From assembly GCA_022419385.1 (NCBI GenBank), contig JAJUBI010000006.1, forward strand, positions 2,418,001 to 2,482,000: a stretch of DNA of 64,000 bases, given 5' to 3'. The notes beneath the pieces were generated by a model. The model searched no databases. It was not told the DNA's origin and was given only the letters and a program-made list of their open reading frames with translations. Shown here piece by piece: positions 52,533 to 64,000 of the stretch. Numbering within the stretch: position 1 is the stretch's first letter; each line of letters starts with the position of its first letter. Made by a program: the position numbers and the translations under genes. The stretch is from Paraconiothyrium sp. Pb-2020 (lineage: Eukaryota > Ascomycota > Dothideomycetes > Pleosporales > Didymosphaeriaceae).

Positions 52533-54323
52533 ATGACTCACAGTGAAGACCTCTGGACATTCTGGGGCCGCTACACAAATGAAGCGGCCATCAAGGCAGC
52601 TTCGAACTTCGATGAAATTGTCTTGAACTTTTCTGGTCGCACCATGTTTGCCGTTCACCCAGTGCCTGGCCGTTATCTCAACAATCTGAACCCAGAAGAG
52701 CGTCGAATGCTCCGCCAACACTTGGACTACATTCTTTGTGAAGGCGTGCATGATGACTTTGACCGGGCAGCGGGTGAGACGCTTACCAACCTGAACACGC
52801 TGGCTAACGTGGGACGTCAACGCAACGTTCATTTCAACAACGAAGTCAAGTGTGATGATGGAACTCGATACCGCTCCCCTTTCCCAGGTGAGGGGCCTGG
52901 AGAGGGACTCTACAACCACTTTGATACGCCAATGCCCGCAAAGGAGCGGCGTCCTCGACGACATGCTCAGTCTAGGTCACAGCAGCACGCTCCCAATGTA
53001 GATGTAGACTCCCACGGCCATATGCCTCCTCATGATTATCGAGATACGTCTCCGCGGTACGAGTCTTCCCCTCCGACTCCGGCTGACTACAGTGTTGGTA
53101 CAGGCCCTGCGGCAGACTACCACGATGACGCTATGCTATCATCCGAATCGGGGTGCTTTGGAGAGGAAAATTTCGACCATAGCCCGCCCCAGGGATTACG
53201 CTCGATCATGAGGTCTGCTAGCCATCGGTTTCGTCCACAACAGCCGAAGAACCCGGAGGAATTTTCCGTACGCGTCGATGCTCTTCAGCATAGCCATCAA
53301 CAAGACGCACAAGGACGCATAACATTGCCTGCACGAGAGAGCACTTCTCATAGTGCACGTTCACTACAAGAGCACACGAATGAGTCATATGAATCAGATG
53401 ACCATCCCTCGAGTTGCAACATCCTCAATCCGGATCTCTACCCTCTGCGACCGGATCAGGGGTATATTGATGATATATATGATTCAGTGTCGGAACACCG
53501 TGCACAAGATTGGGCGGCTGAGCATGGTGAGACTCCTGCGCCATCCCAACGACGGGTAAAGTCTCCAGCTCAGCAATCAGCAGCCCAGGCAATTGAGGTG
53601 AATGAGAAATTTGCTCGAACCATGCAGCAGGAATACGATCACGAAGACATGGCGCGTGAGCTGCAATTCAAGCTGCATGTGGGTGGCCGTCAGGATGGGC
53701 TTGGTATCGAATATCGAGGTCGGACCAAGCAGCAACCAGCTTCCAGGTACGACTACGATCAGCGTTCTTACGAAGGCCGGATTGTTGAGCTCGATAAAGA
53801 GCGACTACCGCGCACACCAGGCGTGGTCGGACCTGCTCTGTATTCTGTGGGTGATGGTACGTTGCGTGGTGTTGGCTTGGAACATCGACGGTTTGAAGAT
53901 AGACGTCCATCTCAAGATAGGGATCTTCTTGAAGGTAGGCATTATGAGAGTGGCCGCCATCGTGGGCAGATGTATCGTGCTGAAGATAAACACCGACTCC
54001 ACGGCCACCATCGATCGGCCAGCACACATCGACCCACTTTTGGCCCCTTTCCATCCTCTCTTATCCGCACTGTTATCCGCAACGGCACACGCAGCGAGTT
54101 CTTCGAAGCGTTGTACACACTGCATCCGAACCAGGCCCCCTCAGTATATCGTATTCATCGCTATCGGAATGCTGAGCGGACGTCACGGCACAAACCGGCG
54201 ATTGAGGCGTTGATGCGACTTGGGCGTGTGAAAGATGTTGAACGCGTGTTTGAGAAGGCTAACGCAAATGTGTTGTTTGAAGAGCTGGGAGGTGACGTGA
54301 AGGATCGGAAGGCGTTTTGGTAG
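52533..54323 (+). CDS. Large orphan protein, mostly disordered
   Basis: Single-exon 596-residue frame of unknown function. The N-terminal part (about 1-110) may be folded: DLWTFWGRYTNEAAIKAASNF, VPGRYLNNLNPEERRMLRQHLDYI. A long charged, His/Ser/Pro/Asp-rich disordered region follows, then a helical patch (SAAQAIEVNEKFARTMQQEY). A second compact C-terminal segment (about 510-596) is rich in Arg and helical: SEFFEALYTLHPNQAPSVYRIHRYRN, PAIEALMRLGRVKDVERVFEKAN. No signal peptide, membrane helix or known domain is visible. The unbroken length argues strongly for a real gene. Confidence 0.75.
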   Translation: MTHSEDLWTFWGRYTNEAAIKAASNFDEIVLNFSGRTMFAVHPVPGRYLNNLNPEERRMLRQHLDYILCEGVHDDFDRAAGETLTNLNTLANVGRQRNVHFNNEVKCDDGTRYRSPFPGEGPGEGLYNHFDTPMPAKERRPRRHAQSRSQQHAPNVDVDSHGHMPPHDYRDTSPRYESSPPTPADYSVGTGPAADYHDDAMLSSESGCFGEENFDHSPPQGLRSIMRSASHRFRPQQPKNPEEFSVRVDALQHSHQQDAQGRITLPARESTSHSARSLQEHTNESYESDDHPSSCNILNPDLYPLRPDQGYIDDIYDSVSEHRAQDWAAEHGETPAPSQRRVKSPAQQSAAQAIEVNEKFARTMQQEYDHEDMARELQFKLHVGGRQDGLGIEYRGRTKQQPASRYDYDQRSYEGRIVELDKERLPRTPGVVGPALYSVGDGTLRGVGLEHRRFEDRRPSQDRDLLEGRHYESGRHRGQMYRAEDKHRLHGHHRSASTHRPTFGPFPSSLIRTVIRNGTRSEFFEALYTLHPNQAPSVYRIHRYRNAERTSRHKPAIEALMRLGRVKDVERVFEKANANVLFEELGGDVKDRKAFW

Positions 54324-55822
54324 GCACCGTTACAATATGAGGGAGTGCGTTCGGGACGGTACAAAGGCTCACCAAGAAGATTCACATATGAGCTGCGAGT
54401 CTTGCTATTGAGCGATAGCTGAACTGAACCCGAAAGATAGTCTTTGACACTAGTATGCATGCTGTTCCAGACCAATCTAACTGCTATGCTAGCCAGGCAC
54501 ACCTGGGAACATAACTTATAGCATAGCACCAGGGCATGCACACCACAATCAGCGTCCCGCCCCATCGGTCAGTAACTCCTCAGCCTCACCTAGTATGCCA
54601 GATCCCCTGCCGCAGCACATGACACAGTTGCTTGGGCAGCGCCCGCTGCTTGTCCACTTTCCCAGTATAGCTGCTCAGCACCTTCAAACCTTAGTATTCG
54701 CCCGGAAGCGCCAGGCTGAACGGAAGAGGTCTTAAGAAATACCAAAAGAATTGTGGGGGGCCTTTGAGATGAGCAATGTGCATAGAGAAAGCCGTTTGGA
54801 TTGCATCTGAGTGACGACATAGCAGTGAGATCTCGAAGTCTGGCACTGGCGTTGGAAGACCTTGCAGTCTCAAGAAGCGGCAGCTGCATAGTGCCCATTC
54901 CGTATGGCGCCAATATGTAATGTCCTCTAAACTCCCTTATTGTGTACCAAGGCATAATCCTTGGGGTTCCGAAGGTCCTTGATTCTCAAGTTTGGGGTCC
55001 AAGACCAGCGATACGCTGCGTCATGAAGGCAGAGGTGTACGATAGGAGCAGCTCCAAATCATCCGAGCGGTTCAATCTATGCTTCATTTCTTTGCGCACT
55101 GGAGAACGTGATGATGCGTTTGACATATGGCAAGGCTCCATGACGTATGTACGTGGAGGTCATCTGCATAGATGAGCTGAGTTTCATGTGGATGCGCATG
55201 ATAATATGTTCTGGTAACAACATGCAAGTGGAGTCTTTGTAGACACCAGTCATATGCATTGCCCCACACGAATGTATTCGCACAATGTTCTGACACATTG
55301 TTAAGGCGTGGCCGATCCTTCTTTGATCTGGGTACACTGGAATTACACCTTTTGCATATGAAAGGCTGTCAGCTAAGGCGTTCTCATGCGCAGGGTGCAA
55401 GTGAATCATTGTACACGTGACAGCGGTGCTTCTAAGGTTCCAACCAAGGCTATCGGACATAAAGTTTGACCCGGAGATACGCAGTGCGAAATTGTATAGG
55501 GCGAGAAACGGCCGCAGCGATTGCATGCATTTCTATCGTAAGTGTGCACAGTTCGCCTATAGTCAGCCACCTTAATGGATCTACACATAAGAAAGTATCA
55601 TACCGTTGGTAATGATGGCAAGTGGAGTAGGGATTCGGAGCTAAGATTCCCCGCTATCGGCTCTTTGTAAGCAGGCAGCAGCTGCATCATCGGGAGCTAG
55701 GACCACCGACTAAAAGTCCATCGATTTACTCTCATCCGTCATTACTCCGACCGCGCCTCTCGAATACTGTGCTGAGACTCTGCAATCCCCAGAGTACGGC
55801 ATTCGCGACCCCGAATCGATCA
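54324..55822. other. Intergenic region before the ABC transporter
   Basis: About 1.5 kb. Minus-strand frames at 54590-54955 and 55077-55526 (121 and 149 codons) have no domain, signal or codon pattern that I can support. The 3' part must hold the transporter promoter; no perfect Yap1 site (TTACTAA/TTAGTAA) was seen. Confidence 0.45.
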
Positions 55823-58800
55823 ATGAGCTATCTGCAAATCCCTTTGCAGCCCCTGTCTCCGCTCGCGAACGGCTATCTCGAGGCAGCGAGCCACGGCCGA
55901 CAGCCCTTGTGCGGCAATAGCGAGGGATGGGGGCCCATAAGTCGCGATCGATATGATTTCACGCCATGTTTTCTCGACGTGTGGATAGCGACAGTTGCAT
56001 CGGCGGGCATCTTGGGCGGAGTGGGTGCGACGTGGTATCTGCTTAAGAAGTGCACTGCGCAGCCGGTGAAGAAGAACTGGCACTTCTATGCCAAGTTGGT
56101 ACGAAATTTCCAATGCGCTTTGAGGTGGGAGGAATGTTGGACTGATCATAATCATGGCAGATCACGATCATCGCGCTCTTCGTAACGACTGCCTTACAAG
56201 CAGCCTTGCAGATTGAATACTACAAAGGCATCTGGGCCGGCGACTTCCGCTTCTGGGCCACCGTCCTCAATCTCGTTTCGCTCGGCGTTATCTTTTGCGT
56301 TCAGTATACTGAGCACTGGCGGTCGCGTAATGCGAACGGTGTGGTGCTGTTCTATTGGCTCTTCTTGCTGATTGCATATTCGGTCAAGCTCCGATCATTG
56401 ATCTCTCAAAGGATTCATCGCGAACATGTAGCTTATTTTGCAGTGTTCGCCACCAGCGTTGGATTGTCGGCAATCGAGTTCTTCCTGGAGTGGGCAATTC
56501 AGAAAAGATTGAGTGACTACGATGCGCTCGGAGACGATGACGAATGCCCGTACGAGTACTCTGACGTTTTCTCTGTTTTGACCTTTGGCTGGATGACGCC
56601 TATGATGAAGCGAGGATATAAGACGTTCTTGACCCAGGATGATCTTTGGAACCTGCGCAAGCGAGATACAACACGAGCGTCTGCCGACGCGTTCGAGGAA
56701 GCCTGGGCTTACGAGCTGGAAAAGAAACGTCCATCCTTGTGGATCGCAATGTTCCGCGCATTTTCAGGGCCCTATTTCCGTGGCGGGGCTATCAAGACTC
56801 TCAGTGACGCTCTCAACTTCGCCCAACCGCAACTTTTGAGACTTCTAATTAGCTTCGTCCAGTCGTACCAAACCGATAGCCCGCAGCCAGTTGCACGAGG
56901 AGCAGCCATTGCCATTGCCATGTTCGTCGTTTCGATGTCGCAGACAGCGTGTTTGCATCAATACTTCCAGCGTTCGTTTGAGACCGGCATGCGCATCAAG
57001 TCATCATTGACCGCTGCCATTTACTCGAAATCCACGCGCCTGTCGAATGAAGGCAGAGCATCGAAGACTACGGGTGACATCGTGAACTATATGGCAGTCG
57101 ACAGTCAGCGTCTCCAGGACCTCGCGCAGTACGGCCAGCAACTGTGGTCCGCACCTTTTCAGATCGTTCTCTGCATGCTTTCGCTGTATCAGTTGGTCGG
57201 GTGGAGCATGTTTGCAGGTGTTGGAGCCATGATCATCATGATTCCTATCAATGGATACATCGCGCGACTTATGAAGACACTGCAGAAGGAGCAGATGAAG
57301 AACAAAGACGCACGTACAAGGCTCATGACAGAGATTCTCAACAACATGAAGTCTATTAAGCTATATGCTTGGACAACCGCATTCATCAACCGCCTGAACG
57401 TCATCCGTAACGACCAAGAGCTCAAGACTCTGAGGAAGATCGGAGCCACGCAAGCTTTCTCAAACTTTACTTGGTCTACTACACCGTTTTTGGTATCATG
57501 TTCCACCTTCGGCGTGTTTGTTCTCACCCAGCACAAGCCGCTGACAACCGAGATCGTCTTCCCAGCCCTTACTCTGTTCAACCTTCTTACGTTTCCCCTA
57601 GCGATCCTTCCAATGGTGATTACTGCTATCGTGGAGGCTAGTGTAGCTGTCGGACGTATTACCAGCTTTCTGACCGCTGAAGAACTCCAAGAAGATGCTG
57701 TCCTTCGGGAGAAAGCGGTCGAAGAAAACGGTGAAGAGTCGGTTCGCGTTCGAGAGGCAAGTTTCACTTGGGACCGCCACGAAGACCGCCTCGCTTTGCG
57801 GGACATCAACTTTTCTGCCCACAAGGGGGAGCTCGCTTGTATTGTCGGTCGCGTAGGCGCTGGAAAGTCCTCCCTTCTGTCATCGATTCTTGGTGATCTA
57901 TGGAAGACTCGAGGCGAAGTAGTGGTGCGCGGCAAAACTGCGTACGTGCCGCAGCAAGCCTGGGTCATGAATGCGTCAGTCCGCGAGAACATCGTGTTCG
58001 GCCACCGGTGGGACGCTCAATTTTATGAGCAAACAGTTAACGCGTGCGCTCTGCGCGACGATTTCGCCACGCTCCCTGACGGTGATCAAACAGAGGTTGG
58101 CGAGCGCGGCATTTCCCTTTCGGGAGGCCAGAAGGCTCGTTTGACCCTGGCCCGCGCCGTTTACGCTCGTGCAGATGTTTATCTGCTGGATGATTGTCTT
58201 TCGGCGGTTGATCAGCATGTCGGTCGGCACCTCATTGACAACGTTCTCGGCCCGAAGGGTCTGCTCTCCGGGAAGACAAGGATCTTAGCGACAAACTCTA
58301 TTCCTGTGCTCATGGAGTCGAACCTGATCGTGCTATTACGTGAAGGCAAGATCCTTGAAAAGGGAACGTATGATCAGCTCATGGCCATGAAGGGCGAAAT
58401 TGCAAACTTGATTAGGACATCACAGAATGAGGACCAGAATGAATCAGATAGTCGCGCGTCCGAGAGCGTCGTCAGCGAAGAGGAAACTGTCTACGGCGGC
58501 GGCAGCCCAATATCTGATGACCAGGACCAAGACGAGGCGGAAGCCGCGCAAGAGAACACCCATTTGGCACCCCTACGTACGGGCAACGGCACGGCCCGCA
58601 AGTCTAGTTTCCAAACTCTACGACGCGCGAGCACTGCCAGTTTCAGGGGACCCAGAGGCAAGGTTACGGACGAGGAAGGCGGCAATATGAAGAGCAAGCA
58701 AGAAAAAGAGTTCTCAGAGCAAGGGAAGGTCAAGTGGTCTGTCTACGCGGAGTACGCTAAGGTCAGCAACCTTGTTGCTGTCGCCTTCTATCTGGTGCTG

Positions 58801-61047
58801 CTTGTTGGGGCGCAGACCGCCTCTGTAGGTATGTTTAGCGAGTGCGCCCCCTGTTGCTCACATACTCATCTTTCCCATCTCTTCTCGATGCGGGAAGTAC
58901 GCTAATGTACATGCAGGCGGGAGCGTGTGGCTCAAAAACTGGTCTGAGATTAATCAACGGTACGGCGGGAACCCCCATGTGGGCAAGTACATCGGCATTT
59001 ACTTCGCTTTCGGTGTGGGGTCCGCAGCGCTCAGCGTCGTTCAAACGCTCATTCTCTGGATTTTCTGCTCTATTGAGGTAAGTCTGGTTGTGTGGGATCA
59101 TACCCCGCTATATTCGCATGGCGACGCATGCGTGCGCCGTGTCTGACTGACGCCATCTTTATAGGCTAGCCGCAAGCTGCACGAGCGGATGGCCTTCGCG
59201 ATCTTCCGCTCGCCAATGAACTTCTTCGAAACGACGCCTGCTGGACGGATCCTGAACCGCTTCTCTAGGTATGCCTATGCCTCTTTCAACTAGCTTCCGC
59301 ATTCAATCGTACAATGGATCTGTTACTCAGATCGGGTCCTTTTCTGGAAAGATATTTTAGTGATATCTGGCTAATACAAGTGCAGCGATGTCTATCGTGT
59401 CGACGAAGTCCTAGCGTAAGTCGTGGGCCCGGGCAGGATCGAACTTTGCAGCTAATCTTCGGCAGCCGGACCTTCAACATGCTTTTTGTTAATTCGGCAA
59501 GAGGTGTGGATATTCCCTGCCATGTGGATTGCTTGTGCGACATTTGACTAACTGCACGCAGCCGGCTTCACCCTCGTCATCGTTTCCGTTACCACTCCCG
59601 TCTTTATAGCGCTCATTTTCCCGCTTGGCGCCCTCTATTTGTATATCCAAAGATACTATCTCCGGACCTCCCGAGAGCTCAAGCGACTTGACAGCATCAG
59701 CCGCAGTCCCATCTATGCGCACTTCCAGGAATCGCTTAGTGGCATGAGCACTATCCGGGCCTACCACCAGCAAAAGCGCTTCGAGCTCGAGAACGAGTGG
59801 CGTGTAGACGCCAATCTTAGAGCGTACTTCCCGTCCATCAGTGCAAATAGATGGCTCGCGGTGCGCCTCGAGTTCATTGGCTCAATCATCATCTTGGCTT
59901 CTGCGGGCTTCGCCATTATTTCTGTTGCGAGTCATAGCAACTTGTCTCCCGGTGCAGTAGGCCTCGCCATGTCGTATGCCCTGCAGATCACGCAGAGCTT
60001 GAACTGGATTGTGCGACAGACGGTCGAGGTTGAGACTAACATTGTGAGCGTGGAGCGTGTCCTCGAGTATGCGGCTCTGCCGAGTGAGGCGCCAGAAATC
60101 ATCTCCAAGAACAGGCCGCCGATTAGCTGGCCGTCACGCGGTGCGGTGTCCTTCAACAATTACAGCACCAGATACCGACCAGGTCTTGATCTCGTGCTGA
60201 AGAACATTAACCTTGACATCAAGCCTCATGAGAAGGTCGGTGTCGTTGGCCGCACAGGCGCGGGCAAGAGTTCCCTTACGATGGCACTCTTCCGCATCAT
60301 AGAGCCCGCCGAAGGCAATGTCAGTATTGACAACTTGAACACAGGTACCATAGGCTTACTGGATCTGCGACGGCGTCTGGCCATCATCCCACAAGACGCG
60401 GCGCTGTTTGAAGGCACCGTGCGAGATAACCTCGATCCAGGCCACGTCCACGACGACACAGAGTTGTGGAGCGTTCTAGGTATGCACGTAGCCTCGAAAT
60501 TGATAGTCCCCGCAGCTAACGCGTATCACAGAACATGCACGTCTCAAGGAACATGTTGCCAGCATGCCCGGTAGGTTGGATGCTCAGATCAATGAGGGCG
60601 GTTCCAATTTGAGTGCCGGCCAGCGCCAACTTGTCTCTCTGGCGCGTGCCCTACTTGCACCGAGCAACATTCTCGTCTTGGACGAAGCCACGGTACGTAC
60701 ATTCACTTTCCCATACCCACTTTTGCCGTCGCAAGTGGCGAGCCGTGAGCTATGGTGCCATTGTTGAAACATACCTGCTGACATTGATGTTGCAGGCCGC
60801 TGTGGACGTCGAGACGGACGCCATGCTGCAGACCACTCTGCGTAGCTCCATGTTCCGCAACCGGACTATCATCACGATTGCACATCGCATCAACACCATT
60901 TTGGACAGCGACCGCATCATTGTGCTCGACCACGGAAAGGTTGCGGAATTTGACACCCCTGCGGCTCTCGTGAGGAGCAAGGGTCTCTTTTACGAGCTCG
61001 TCAGGGAAGCAAACCTCCTCAGCTCGCTGGACGTCACGCAGGCTTGA
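55823..61047 (+). CDS. YCF1: ABCC-type vacuolar transporter, YCF1-like
   Basis: Nine exons: 55823-56098, 56161-58828, 58917-59077, 59165-59268, 59386-59415, 59466-59503, 59562-60479, 60532-60692 and 60796-61047, giving 1535 residues (yeast Ycf1 has about 1515). Layout is an N-terminal TMD0 with five predicted helices (to about 190), a linker, TMD1, NBD1, a charged linker, TMD2 and NBD2. NBD1 has Walker A GRVGAGKSS near 655, signature LSGGQ near 746, YLLDDCLSAVD, and ILATNSIPVL with Asn in the switch-His position, as usual in this group. NBD2 has GRTGAGKSS, signature LSAGQRQL, VLDEATAAVD and TIAHRINTI. Family role: ATP-driven export of glutathione conjugates, including cadmium, into the vacuole. 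The Ser-rich charged linker is a likely phosphorylation region. All eight introns keep the frame; exons 5 and 6 are only 30 and 38 nt. Confidence 0.94.
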
Positions 61048-63326
61048 GTCGTGTGTTGCGGGGATGAAGGGCCGGTGTGGGGGGATCGAATAAGTGGTCC
61101 GCGGAAAGAGAATTTCGTTCAGGGAAGGCGGGCGGAACCGCGATTGTATATACCCTTGCTGACCTATTTGTGGGACGGAAAGCGGACATCAAATCGGTCG
61201 CGTTTATGGCTCTGGTTAGCTCCCGTGACGCGTGTGTCCCTGTGCTGTTCCCCATCTGTGCCACCCGCTTCTGTTGTACGGCGCTGTCTCAGGCTCACCG
61301 CCGGGCGTCCGGGTGCCGTTTGAATTTTACACGAGCGCGGAGATATCTTGGCGGAGAGCTTAGGCAAGTGTGTGGGGTTTGTGTGCATGCGAACGAATGG
61401 GAGTTGACGATCAAGAGGTCTTGGTCGTGAACGGATGGGTGGCTTGCTTGCCGCTGCAGACGTACCAAATGAGTGTGGTACGCATCCTTAGAAACACTGT
61501 CTATGCGTGGCGGATGTGCATGTAGTGCCTCCTGTCAAATTGTGATATGCCGTCGCGGCGTGACGTCTTGAAGCCATTTACACAATGGACCACGGTATAC
61601 TTGGGATAGCTTCAGAGTTTAAATGTGGGGGTTCCGATCGATAAGCCCATGCACCGTTGCCATGGGGTTCGTGGAGATCGATCGAATCGAAGCGATGCGT
61701 CCTGCCAGATTGCCAGATTGGAGATTCGATGAGCGAGAATCAGTTCATTTTCACGTTCGGCGGACAGTGAAAGGGATCTGCAAGGGCATTGGCGCACATT
61801 GTGCAGAAGAGGGACGCGGGTCCACCCATGTTGCGTTAGCATCCCGGTCAGTGTTTGCTGCATTGCAGCGGGGATCGGCCTCTGCGTACCCGATCCTTGC
61901 AAAAGCGGTAGTAATTCGTTGAGGCCTGAGACTGGGGTCTGGATTGGAGCGTATCTTGCGTGGAAATGGTGCCCGTTTGTATGCTCATCGCCGGGTTCGA
62001 TCACGCTGCCGTAGACCGGGAATTTGGGTGAACTCGAAGGAGCGACGGCGTCCCTTGCCGTGGGCCTGCGGTGGGTGCGCGAATTGGACACCTCCAGACG
62101 AGCGCCAGACGAGCGATAAGTGCTCACTATGCTGTGTGAGCTGTGACGGTCGTGTGCTTGTGCGGTACACGTGGGATGGGGGTTGCCGTGAGAGTGGGTA
62201 TCTGTGTGGTGGTTATTGGTGGAAGTGGCTCGCTGCATTGCTGCCGGGGGAGTGTCAGGTGTTGGGAGGACTGCCGCGTGCCGCGTTTACTTGTTTTCTT
62301 TTTCTGGGTGACAGCTGGATGCCGGCAGATTGCAGCTGTGCGATGGTGAGGCGGAGGAAGGGGTGGGAAGAGGAGTGCAAGCTGCGGACGCTGTGCAAGC
62401 AAGATGCTCTTTCCGTGGGGATCTGACTCGCAACAGGTCCATCGTCACTGCCCTACGATGCCTCTCGGCCCTTCCCGAGGCACAGAATCTCGGAGCAGCT
62501 GTGTCGGAAACTGGAAAGCGCGATCCCTGCCGCCCATCGCCAGCGCGCTGCAGACGTCTCGTCTCGCCGTGCAAGCATGAGAAGGCACGACGTTGCGGGG
62601 CGCCGGGGTCAGGGGCGGTGCGCCAATCGGGGAACTTGGCTGCCTCGTTGATGCGGCGATCAATAAGACAGCCACGGCCCGTTCAGGCACTGTCCAACGG
62701 CTGTCATGGCGCCTCTGCTGAGGAGTAGAACACCGCTGGGAGCCCTGTCTTTGCCCGGTCGTTGCCCACGCAACAGGGGCATTCCCGGACGGCCTGGGCT
62801 TGAGATGCTGCTTCCCTAGTTGACTATGCGACGAGATATTAGAGAACGGCAGCAAACGGTGAGCGCATCTTGGTCTAGCCCAGGTACGGATCCAGAGACA
62901 AGCTGCCCGGTCCATAGCAACGTCCTTTAAGGCGGGTAGCCCCCTCTGCCTCTCCAGGTTCTGTTCTGTATTCCTGAAGCTATACAGACTGCTGCTATAC
63001 AGACCTCTGTGCTACAGCCGGCCTCTGCAACCCACGACCCTGCTCTGCGTGCCTCTTATCCTCCTGGGCCATCCATGGATGATTGGTCTTCCTGACCCGC
63101 CGCCGCTGGTTACTGGACACTCGCTCGCTATCCTCGGACCCTGAGATCACTGGAACTGAGGATTCTACCCTTGGAGCCCTGGGCAGTCACCGTCAGTCTA
63201 CACGACGCGACACTGGAATCGCTGGTCAGTCAGGCAGTCTGCATTGACCCGCCCCTGCGAGACACTCACGACGCAACTGCTCGCCCATTGCCGCCCTGCA
63301 GTTCGGCCAGGTGAGGCGCCGACGCC
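61048..63326. other. Long intergenic region, no supported gene
   Basis: About 2.3 kb. Several 100-200 codon frames overlap on both strands (for example 61612-62238 minus, 61944-62426 plus, 62445-62915 minus). They are compositionally biased, overlap each other and have no motif. The part after 62930 is CT-rich, probably the promoter and leader of the following gene. Confidence 0.5.
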
Positions 63327-64000
63327 ATGGCAAAAGGAAACATGGAGCAGCACAGACGCAAGCCTCTCTCCCGTCAAACACAGGACGAAGCAGATCCAGA
63401 CGAGCAACTCGAAATGGAAGTATTCTCGCTCGTGCAGAACTCGGATTATGTGCCGCCGGTAAGTTTGCTGCATTCCATTACAGGCGACCTTAGGGACGTG
63501 TCGTGCTTCGGCTCGAGCGCCCATGTTCGTCTAGCGTCTGTGTGGTAGCGCACGTCATCCGCCATTCGCCAGCCGCCCGCTTTGCTGATCGCTCGAGCAG
63601 AAACCGAAGCGTGAACCCAAGTCTCGCGCTGTCGAGCAAGATGATACGCCGTTGAAGTCCCGCATAGCCTTAGGCTACCTGACGGTCAACGGCCGCGAAG
63701 AACCCGTCTTCGCACCCATCCAAGGCTTCGAGCACTTGTTCGTGCATGAGGACGTTGCCGCTCCACGAGTGACAGGTGAGCTAATGGCAGAAAGGTTACA
63801 CGCCTCAGGCACATAAGCTGATCAGGTACCGTAGAGGCAGCACATCATTCGTCCTTGGCGGCTTCGACCAAGGAGTCGCATGCTCTGAAGAGACGGCGCA
63901 CTCGCAACCAAGACGACAATGACACCCAGGATGCCGATGAAGCATATGAACCCACCGCAAAGGTTCGGCCTCCCCAGACCTTCAGTATTGGGGACGTCGA
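63327..64000 (+). CDS. 5' part of an unknown gene, cut by window end
   Basis: Exons 63327-63458, 63601-63775 and 63826-64000 (continuing beyond the window). Introns are 142 and 50 bp with GTAAGT and GTGAGC donors and CAG acceptors. The visible 160 residues are hydrophilic. They start MAKGNMEQHRRKPLSRQ, then EVFSLVQNSDYVPP, a compact segment RIALGYLTVNGREEPVFAPI with QGFEHLFVHEDV, and a basic stretch (KRRRTRNQDDND) that could be a nuclear localisation signal. No signal peptide is seen. I do not recognise the family. The frame is consistent across both junctions, which supports the model. Confidence 0.65.

Noticed and set aside
55077..55526. 149-codon minus-strand open frame
   Set aside because: No domain or signal and no splice partners; lies in the promoter region of the transporter.
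41732..61047. Secondary-metabolite gene cluster including tyrosinase and the ABC pump
   Set aside because: There is no polyketide synthase, peptide synthetase, terpene cyclase or cluster regulator; the ABC protein is the vacuolar YCF1 type.
61612..62915. Several 100-208 codon overlapping frames
   Set aside because: They overlap on opposite strands, show biased composition and contain no recognisable motif; one cannot be preferred over another.
1..64000. CRISPR arrays, phage, insertion sequences or intact retrotransposons
   Set aside because: No regularly spaced repeats, reverse transcriptase, integrase or transposase motifs were seen in any frame.

Overview
The window looks like nuclear DNA of a filamentous ascomycete (Pezizomycotina, possibly Dothideomycetes). 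Genes carry many short introns, mostly 46-70 bp, with GT donors and branch sites of the CTAAC/CTAAT type. The recognisable proteins are eukaryotic or fungal: BUD31, complex I LYR subunit, RPC19, HIS3, mitochondrial ArgJ, forkhead factor, MSS116-like helicase, YCF1-like ABCC pump and RhoGEF. There is one tRNA gene. I see no bacterial features, CRISPR array or intact transposon.

Layout. 1-10.7 kb is gene-poor: a small secreted protein, a GNAT acetyltransferase, and two clearly broken genes (a HAD-type phosphatase and a MAK32-like PfkB kinase). 10.8-18.5 kb holds a nucleoside-monophosphate kinase with an altered P-loop, a tRNA-Gly(GCC) with a probable 6-nt intron, a T5orf172-domain protein, an NmrA-like reductase, ArgJ with a Gcn4/CpcA-type site upstream, and a small membrane protein. 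20.3-22.6 kb encodes a Ser/Thr-rich single-pass surface protein whose frame breaks at its cytoplasmic tail. 23.0-26.4 kb is a compact housekeeping block: BUD31, NDUFA6-type complex I subunit, RPC19 and HIS3. 27.5-36.2 kb has a forkhead factor with a broken N-terminal region, a secreted mucin-like protein and a DEAD-box helicase. 36.7-40.7 kb has an amidase and an F-box protein. 41.7-48.8 kb is a run of secreted products: a lysine-rich proprotein, a GH27 alpha-galactosidase broken near its C-terminus, and a nine-exon tyrosinase. 49.4-64 kb has a HeLo-like/RhoGEF fusion, a large orphan protein, the nine-exon YCF1-like transporter and the 5' part of an unknown gene.

How the genes fit together. 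Most are unrelated housekeeping genes in normal fungal order. Two themes stand out. First, several secreted or surface proteins (2.5, 20.4, 31.3, 41.7, 43.7 and 47.1 kb) suggest a wall- or environment-facing gene set. Second, at least five genes are interrupted by frame changes that mostly equal the loss of one base, several of them in G or C runs. This could be real decay in the first 10 kb, assembly indels elsewhere, or both.

Exon models were built by hand from splice signals, frame and remembered family motifs. No search was run, so product names rest on motif recognition. No convincing new multi-gene system was found. The best leads are the lysine-rich secreted proprotein, the HeLo-like/RhoGEF fusion, the tRNA with a tiny intron, and the frequent AAG 3' splice sites.
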